Positions 58,453 through 64,000 of a DNA stretch of 64,000 nucleotides are shown in pieces. Under the pieces are notes generated by a model, which searched no databases, had not been told where the DNA came from, and was given only the letters and a program-made list of their open reading frames with translations. Within the stretch, counting starts at the first letter, position 1, and each line of letters begins with the position of its first letter. The DNA comes from Antitrichia curtipendula (Eukaryota > Streptophyta > Bryopsida > Hypnales > Leucodontaceae). Location: the NCBI GenBank assembly GCA_951230915.1, contig OX579639.1, positions 8,308,001 to 8,372,000 of the forward strand, given 5' to 3'. The translations under genes were made by a program, and so were the position numbers.

Positions 58453-60604
58453 CTCAGAATACATGTATCATACGTTTCAGAGCCTTTACAGCCTCAGGCA
58501 CGGCAATAGGGGATCTGGGGTCCGGCAACAGAGGCCTCGGGCACGGACTTCGGGCACGGTGGTGGGGTACCTTCGAACGTGTCCGACAGTTTGATACAGA
58601 TTCCATACCAATCAGGTATAAGGTGGGTACACCCAAAACCGCCACTTTTTGCTATTGAGCCTAGTTATTACTATTAGACTGGCCAAATTTTCATATATCC
58701 TTGTTGGCAAGTGAAAGGAGGTTCCAACGCACCAGAGAACGTGGCATTTGGACACCGTATGCAAAAGTTATTAAGGGTCAAAGTTTGTTTCTGAAAGCGC
58801 TCCATCCAAATAGGTACATAACTGATTTTGAAAATGTACACAACCTGTAGATGGCGCTTTAAGGTCAGGTGCCATTTTGGGGGTGCCTACCTTAGCTAGT
58901 GTCAGTGTAGATGTCCCGTTTCCTTGAAGGAGGGAAGAATTGATTCCAGTATCATTTTCATTGGTCCAATACACCGATTTCTGTTACTGCTGAGGGTACA
59001 AAACGACTGTTCCTATAAAAGTTTATTTTTGAGGAAGTTGTTACAATACAGTGAATTTCTTCCTACACTAATTTTTTTAGTTTTTTAGTTTACAAATAGT
59101 ATGACTATGGTAAATTTGTGATGCATGGCTTACAAGGACAAATACAAGTACATTAATTTGTTTTAATAGTAGTGTGTGTGACACTAATTTACTATAGTCA
59201 CTCTATTTTGAATTAGTGCATTATGAAAGTTGTGTGTTGACATTGATTTTCTAGGTCCTCACCAATGGGACAAATCAGTGTTGGAACTGAAAAGAAAGAG
59301 CACCTTCTTGGGCCCTATCATTTAGGGTTTTTATTTGGCATGAGTGCCTATTTGGATCTATTTGGATCCTATTGTTGAGGGGTTTTTATTGCATGTGGGA
59401 TGTCATATGGCACCTATAGTGCAAATGAATTTTCAACTCTTTTTAGGATTTAAGGTAGTGAAGGCTAAATTCTTTCATGTACAACATCCTTTAATCAATG
59501 ATATGTAAATTCTTGCGCAATTCCAATCAAGCATACTAAATTTGAATTTTCAAAAAGCAAAACTCCATTTTGGGTGGTTTGCTTCATTTTAAATTCATGA
59601 TTTTACATGATAATCAATTGAAAAATATTGGTGATGAATTTTTTTAATTTAATTGCTTAGATACGTAGGAAACTTCTATATGCAAATTTTTCATATAAAA
59701 AAAAACACCCCATTAAGTAACAAAAATATGATCTATGAAGAAATCAATGTGAGGTTTAATATGAATAAATACCATCATGCTTAAATGGACAAAAACAATT
59801 GTAGTGTGCAGATGAAATAGTAAAATCTAGTTAAATTATTGATTTTACTATTTCACCTTCACACTACAACTACTTTGGAACATGTAAAGACAAACCATAT
59901 GAATTTGAAGTTTGAAAGAGTGCAATTACTTTATGAGGGATTAAATATTTCATTAACTTTTCAAATACACATATTTTTAGACTATGCCAATGAAAACAAA
60001 GGTAAAAAGACAAGAAATTGGATGACTTTGAGTAATAAATGCCTATATTTATGAATAGATAATGAAGTCCGTATGGCATGGTTGCAAATTTCATATAATC
60101 CGTTTGGTTTGTCACGACCGAGACACGAGTGCGTAGCACAAGTGCAACTACCTTAATATACTATCCATTTATTAATTTTCACGAAAAGATACATTCTCCT
60201 CATCAACTGAGAGGAACCCGCAAATCATATCAAACCGAACGTCATTATTCGTCATTATCACTTTGCTACCTCTAGCAAAACGGAATCTGTACAACAGAAC
60301 CCATGACTAACTTATAGGGTTTCTAATTGAACATATGGTCAGGACGCTACTCAATTGCGAGAATTAGCAATAGCAGTTAGAGCTATCCAAAATGAGTAGA
60401 CATGATACTACTTTGGAAACAGGCACAAATAGAATTAATCTCCACTCGAACCTAAGAATCGTGATTTGCAACTTTCTTACCAAAACTGGGCACACCATGA
60501 TTCGTCTTTCTCCAAAGTAGTAGCCAGCCCCCCCAGAGTTTCGGAACGCGATTCTGCAATCGCGATTTTCTGCAATCTAGCTTTGACACCTCCTCATTGC
60601 TAGT
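58453..60604. other. Spacer between TNP and ClpX genes with two inverted repeats
   Basis: No gene is seen. At 59073-59212, CACTAATT-type ends face each other around some 140 bases, a probable small MITE. At 59799-59869 there is a hairpin. The last 200 bases are likely ClpX 3' UTR. Confidence 0.45.
59799..59869. repeat. 29-bp inverted repeat with a 13-base loop
   Basis: The arm at 59799-59827 and the arm at 59841-59869 are complementary at 27 of 29 positions around the loop tagttaaattatt. It could be a MITE core or encode a small hairpin RNA. There is no independent evidence of transcription. Confidence 0.8.
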
Positions 60605-63600
60605 TTACAAATTTACCGCCCTGGCAAGCACTTCTTGTTCCGTCTCAATGTCGTCTTGTTGTGGGGTTGTTTGCGTTTCACCCTGCTGCAATCATTGACA
60701 GAAAAATCTGCGTTAACCAATGACAAATAAACAAAATGAGACTCTTCTGTAGTCACGATGATTGTTCTTGGTTACATCGAAACTCGCATCAGGCGCCAGT
60801 AGTTTTAGTTAAACATACTGAAACTGATAGGACCTAATCCCGTATTCTATGCCGACCCAGTTACTAATGGCAACGCATCTACTCATACGCTATGTTGGAC
60901 TCATTAGCAAGTGATGTAAGCAAGACCTGGCCACTCTTTGTTTAAAAATGGAGTTGTCCACTGTCAGTGGTAAACAACATCCTACTTTTGAAATCCCATA
61001 AGAAATTCAGTCATATAAATTTGATCTCAAAAGATTGGGCTCTTACTAGTGCCCAAAAGATCTCTCTTAACCTCCCAATCAGACTTTTATATAGTTGCAA
61101 CGGTTCGAAAGTTCGGAACATTGAGGAATCATTACGTGTAGAAAATCAACACAAAGAACACTTTTCATAAAAGTTGCATCAAGGAGCAGCATTGGGTCCA
61201 AAGCGTAATTGTTGTCGTTCCAGAGGCTTACAGTCATGAAGGCACGCCGGCCATCAAAGCCTGCGACGCTCCTTACCTTGCTTTGTCTTTTCTGATTTCC
61301 TAAAAAGAAATCCAATGCGCCCTCGCCACGCAATATCTTCGCACCATCTCCACTTCCGTCAGGAGCGCCCACAGCGTCTTCATCCAGTACGACAGCATCT
61401 ACCTGCTCATGCCTTTTCAAGGAAACATCTGGTACCTGGCAACACTCAAAATTAATAATTAGTTCTATATACTGCAGGGAAGAAAAAAATAGAGCCATCC
61501 ATATTTTCTGAATAATGATATTGATGCTTAAGTTTATCACACGATGTCATGCTGCTGCTACAGCGAATCATCTTCATCTTTTGCTCTCATTATCCGTTTC
61601 AACATTTCCCGTCATTACTTTAAGTAATCCATCTTACTTATCCATTGGACTCACATTTGAGAAAAAGCAGTACGTTGTATAATGTTCAATTTAAACTGTT
61701 ATACCTTGCAAATAGCTTCGAAGAAATGACATGTAGGTGCAACGATTTGAACCGCCCTCCCTTTCCGGCTGGGAAAGCTTTGTTAGACCGTTGCATTTTT
61801 TCACTCCGGAATTGTAGCAGAAAAGGAGAGTACTCTATCGTATGGAAGACAAACCTGGTACATAGCTTCAGTAAGGAGAGTCTCCATAATGGATCGTAGC
61901 CCACGAGCACCAGTGCTTTTAACCATTGCCTTCTGGGCAATCTTCCGCAAAGCTCCTTCAGTGTAATGCAGTTTTACCTGACAACGAGGAACAGACCAAA
62001 CCGTTAGATCTGACGTCATTTAAAAAAAATGAAGCAACTTCAAGGAAATCTCCTAAATAGAATTAGCTAATTCACCTTTCCTTAACCATACCCCAGCACT
62101 TGCTCCTAAACTTCAAAATCAAAAGAATACCAATGCACCAATTGCTTACATCATTCATGGCGAACATCTTCTTATACTGTTTCCCAAGAGCGTTACGGGG
62201 CTCTGTGAGAACCTGTCACAAAATAAAAGAATCATCAAAGGCAGTAAATGCAGTTTCCATATTGAATAAATCCATGATACAAACCATCAAATTTAATAAG
62301 TTGAGATATAGCGAAGGCGTATTCAAAGCTCATATCGTCCAAGAGTCTACTGAAAGAATGACCTCCTGAAAGATTTATGAAGCTTGAAACCATTTCTAAA
62401 AAAACAATTACCTGAACAAGTTGGTCTTCATTAAGAGCAGAAAGACTAACAAGAACTGGAAATCTTCCAATAAACTCAGGAATCAACCCATAGGAAATCA
62501 AATCGCTGCTCTCCACCTGTATAACATAATCACAACCACTATTCATCTAAGAAGAATACTCAGAGACGGAATTTCAAATCTTACTTGAAAATAAACTTAC
62601 ACCAAGGCAGCAATAAACTGGAATTCAAAAATACTGAATAAATGAATTTATCCTTATGAAGAACAATCTGGAAGGCACACTACATTGAGTGTCATGTACC
62701 GTTTCTAGCAACGTCGAGGTAATCGCAGCATCGATGAGCTTGTTTCCCCTCATATTGGCTCGTACAGGTGCTCCAAAGCCAATTGAAGAGTCTTGCTTCC
62801 TGCAATAACAGTCATAGATTAGAATCCAGTTCACAGCTGACGTGTCCCTAGTGATGTCAATCATCAAACCGCTGTGATAGATCATAAAACTTCGAGGCAC
62901 ACATCAGCGATTAGATGCTCTTCCTGAAATATAAAGTTTGTAGATGACAGTTTACCTTTCCGCAATAGTCTTCTCAAGCTCAATAAAAGCACCTCCGCAT
63001 ATGAAAAGAATGTCCTTGGTATCAATCTGCACAGCTTTTACTGCTCACATGAGTGGCCCGCCATACCATGGTATAAAATCAAGTGACACAAACGGGGACT
63101 AAAACCAACAATATCGATTTCCCCTCGAGTAAAATTTCAACCAAAGAAGATGATAATGAGAGACAACTTTTAAGAGTAAAACCAAACTAAGAACACCAGG
63201 CACCTGGATATGGTCCCCCCTTGGATGTTTCCTGGCCCCTTTCTCGGGGACATTCACAACCTGCATCATAACGCGCTGAATTAATAAGAACTGAAATTTT
63301 GTACTTAATTATACTTTCTCAAAGTAGACAATTGATCCTAAAGCATTATAAAGTAGATCAGACATCTCAGTATATACTAGATCATCACCTGCAAAGAGAA
63401 AAACGCAGACCACACATGCATAGTCCAAATTAGTTTTCACTGTCTCGAATGTCCAAACTGTGAGTGAGGTGCCTGGTAACTGCTCTGTGCTTCTAAATGA
63501 TAACTTCGCAGAATATCAGGTCATATTATAGTCCAAAGAGAATACTTACAGTCCCTTCCAGCATCTTCAGAAGTGCCTGCTGGACGCCTTCGCCAGACAC

Positions 63601-63947
63601 ATCTCGGCTCATGTTCATACTCTCTGCCTAAACCATTCACGAACTGTCAGTCAAATTTTATGCAGAGCCACAAACATAAGTGGGTGAGTAGAAGTTGCAG
63701 AACAAGGCAGCCAAGTTAATTCAAAAGTTTGTCAAATTCAAAATTATGAATCAATGAATCTCTCAATCACCTGAGTAAGGCAACACCTGACCCTCCTCAC
63801 AATATCTATGTGGTCTAAAACCAATTGATCACCTCCATCAATCAAGGACTAGCATGCAGAGCAAACAAGTACCTTCTTCGTAATCTTATCCACTTCATCA
63901 ATGTAAACGATACCCTGCTGGGCAGCAGGAACATTGAACTCCGCAGC
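60605..63947 (-). CDS. CLPX: ClpX, ATP-dependent Clp protease unfoldase subunit (3' part)
   Basis: Ten minus-strand exons give the last 303 residues: 63873-63947, 63550-63627, 63204-63260, 62956-63026, 62700-62799, 62412-62516, 62150-62212, 61855-61977, 61277-61435, 60605-60685. The 5' exons lie beyond the window. ClpX unfolds substrates and feeds them to ClpP; plant ClpX is mitochondrial. Visible hallmarks: Walker [12 protein letters not shown], the pore-2 loop segment [20 protein letters not shown], the RKH loop [15 protein letters not shown] and ELEKTIAER, the ClpP-docking region [14 protein letters not shown], the arm [16 protein letters not shown], and sensor 2 [13 protein letters not shown]. 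The C-terminal extension (from [15 protein letters not shown] to LARAVNL) is acidic and longer than in bacteria, as in plant homologues. All junctions are GT-AG and in phase, so the gene looks functional. Confidence 0.95.
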
Positions 63948-64000
63948 CTGTGGTTGCATATCAAGCCCACCAACTAATACTTAAGCCGATACACTCTTCG

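Overview
The window is nuclear DNA from a land plant. The genes are split by short, clean GT-AG introns. The recognisable genes are plant housekeeping or organelle genes (organellar threonyl-tRNA synthetase, ClpX, a DUF1640 mitochondrial coiled-coil protein) plus a plant TIR-NB-ARC-TPR (TNP) protein. The spaces between them are AT-rich and full of plant-type DNA transposons. A non-seed plant (bryophyte, lycophyte or fern) is my guess from the transposon content, not something the sequence proves. No searches were run; exon models were read by eye.

Layout. 1-4.8 kb: no gene, one TTAA-flanked element. 4.8-7.6 kb (minus): complete 8-exon DUF1640/CCDC90-like gene. 8.8-10.1 kb: 1.3 kb CACTA element with a 3-bp target duplication. 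12.5-16.1 kb: nested repeats, including a 745-bp near-perfect foldback and two tandem arrays. 16.7-21.2 kb (minus), possibly starting as far up as 27.4 kb: a decayed multi-exon gene joining a ParB/sulfiredoxin-like DGNHR domain to a class-beta DNA-methyltransferase-like domain. This is the most unusual object here. A second CACTA element (21.8-23.1 kb) and an array of 83-bp repeats lie just upstream of it. 28.4-34.5 kb: a putative piggyBac-type element with TTAA ends, a TATA promoter, a 396-aa accessory ORF and a broken DDE transposase. 34.8-38.6 kb: a MULE-like transposase pseudogene with a C-terminal SWIM zinc finger and at least eleven in-frame stops.

From 43 kb onward the window is gene-rich: a two-exon gene of unknown function (43.3-45.3), organellar threonyl-tRNA synthetase (47.2-52.1), a GC-rich TNP gene (54.2-58.3), and the 3' two thirds of a mitochondrial-type ClpX gene that runs off the right edge (60.6-63.9, minus). 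Small TTAA-flanked MITEs with CCCCTAAAGG-like ends sit in introns of three of these genes. They share end sequence with the piggyBac-like element, which suggests one mobilising family.

The housekeeping genes do not form a pathway, though three encode organelle proteins (DUF1640, ThrRS, ClpX). The left 40 kb is a transposon graveyard in which stop codons look like C-to-T decay, consistent with cytosine methylation and deamination.
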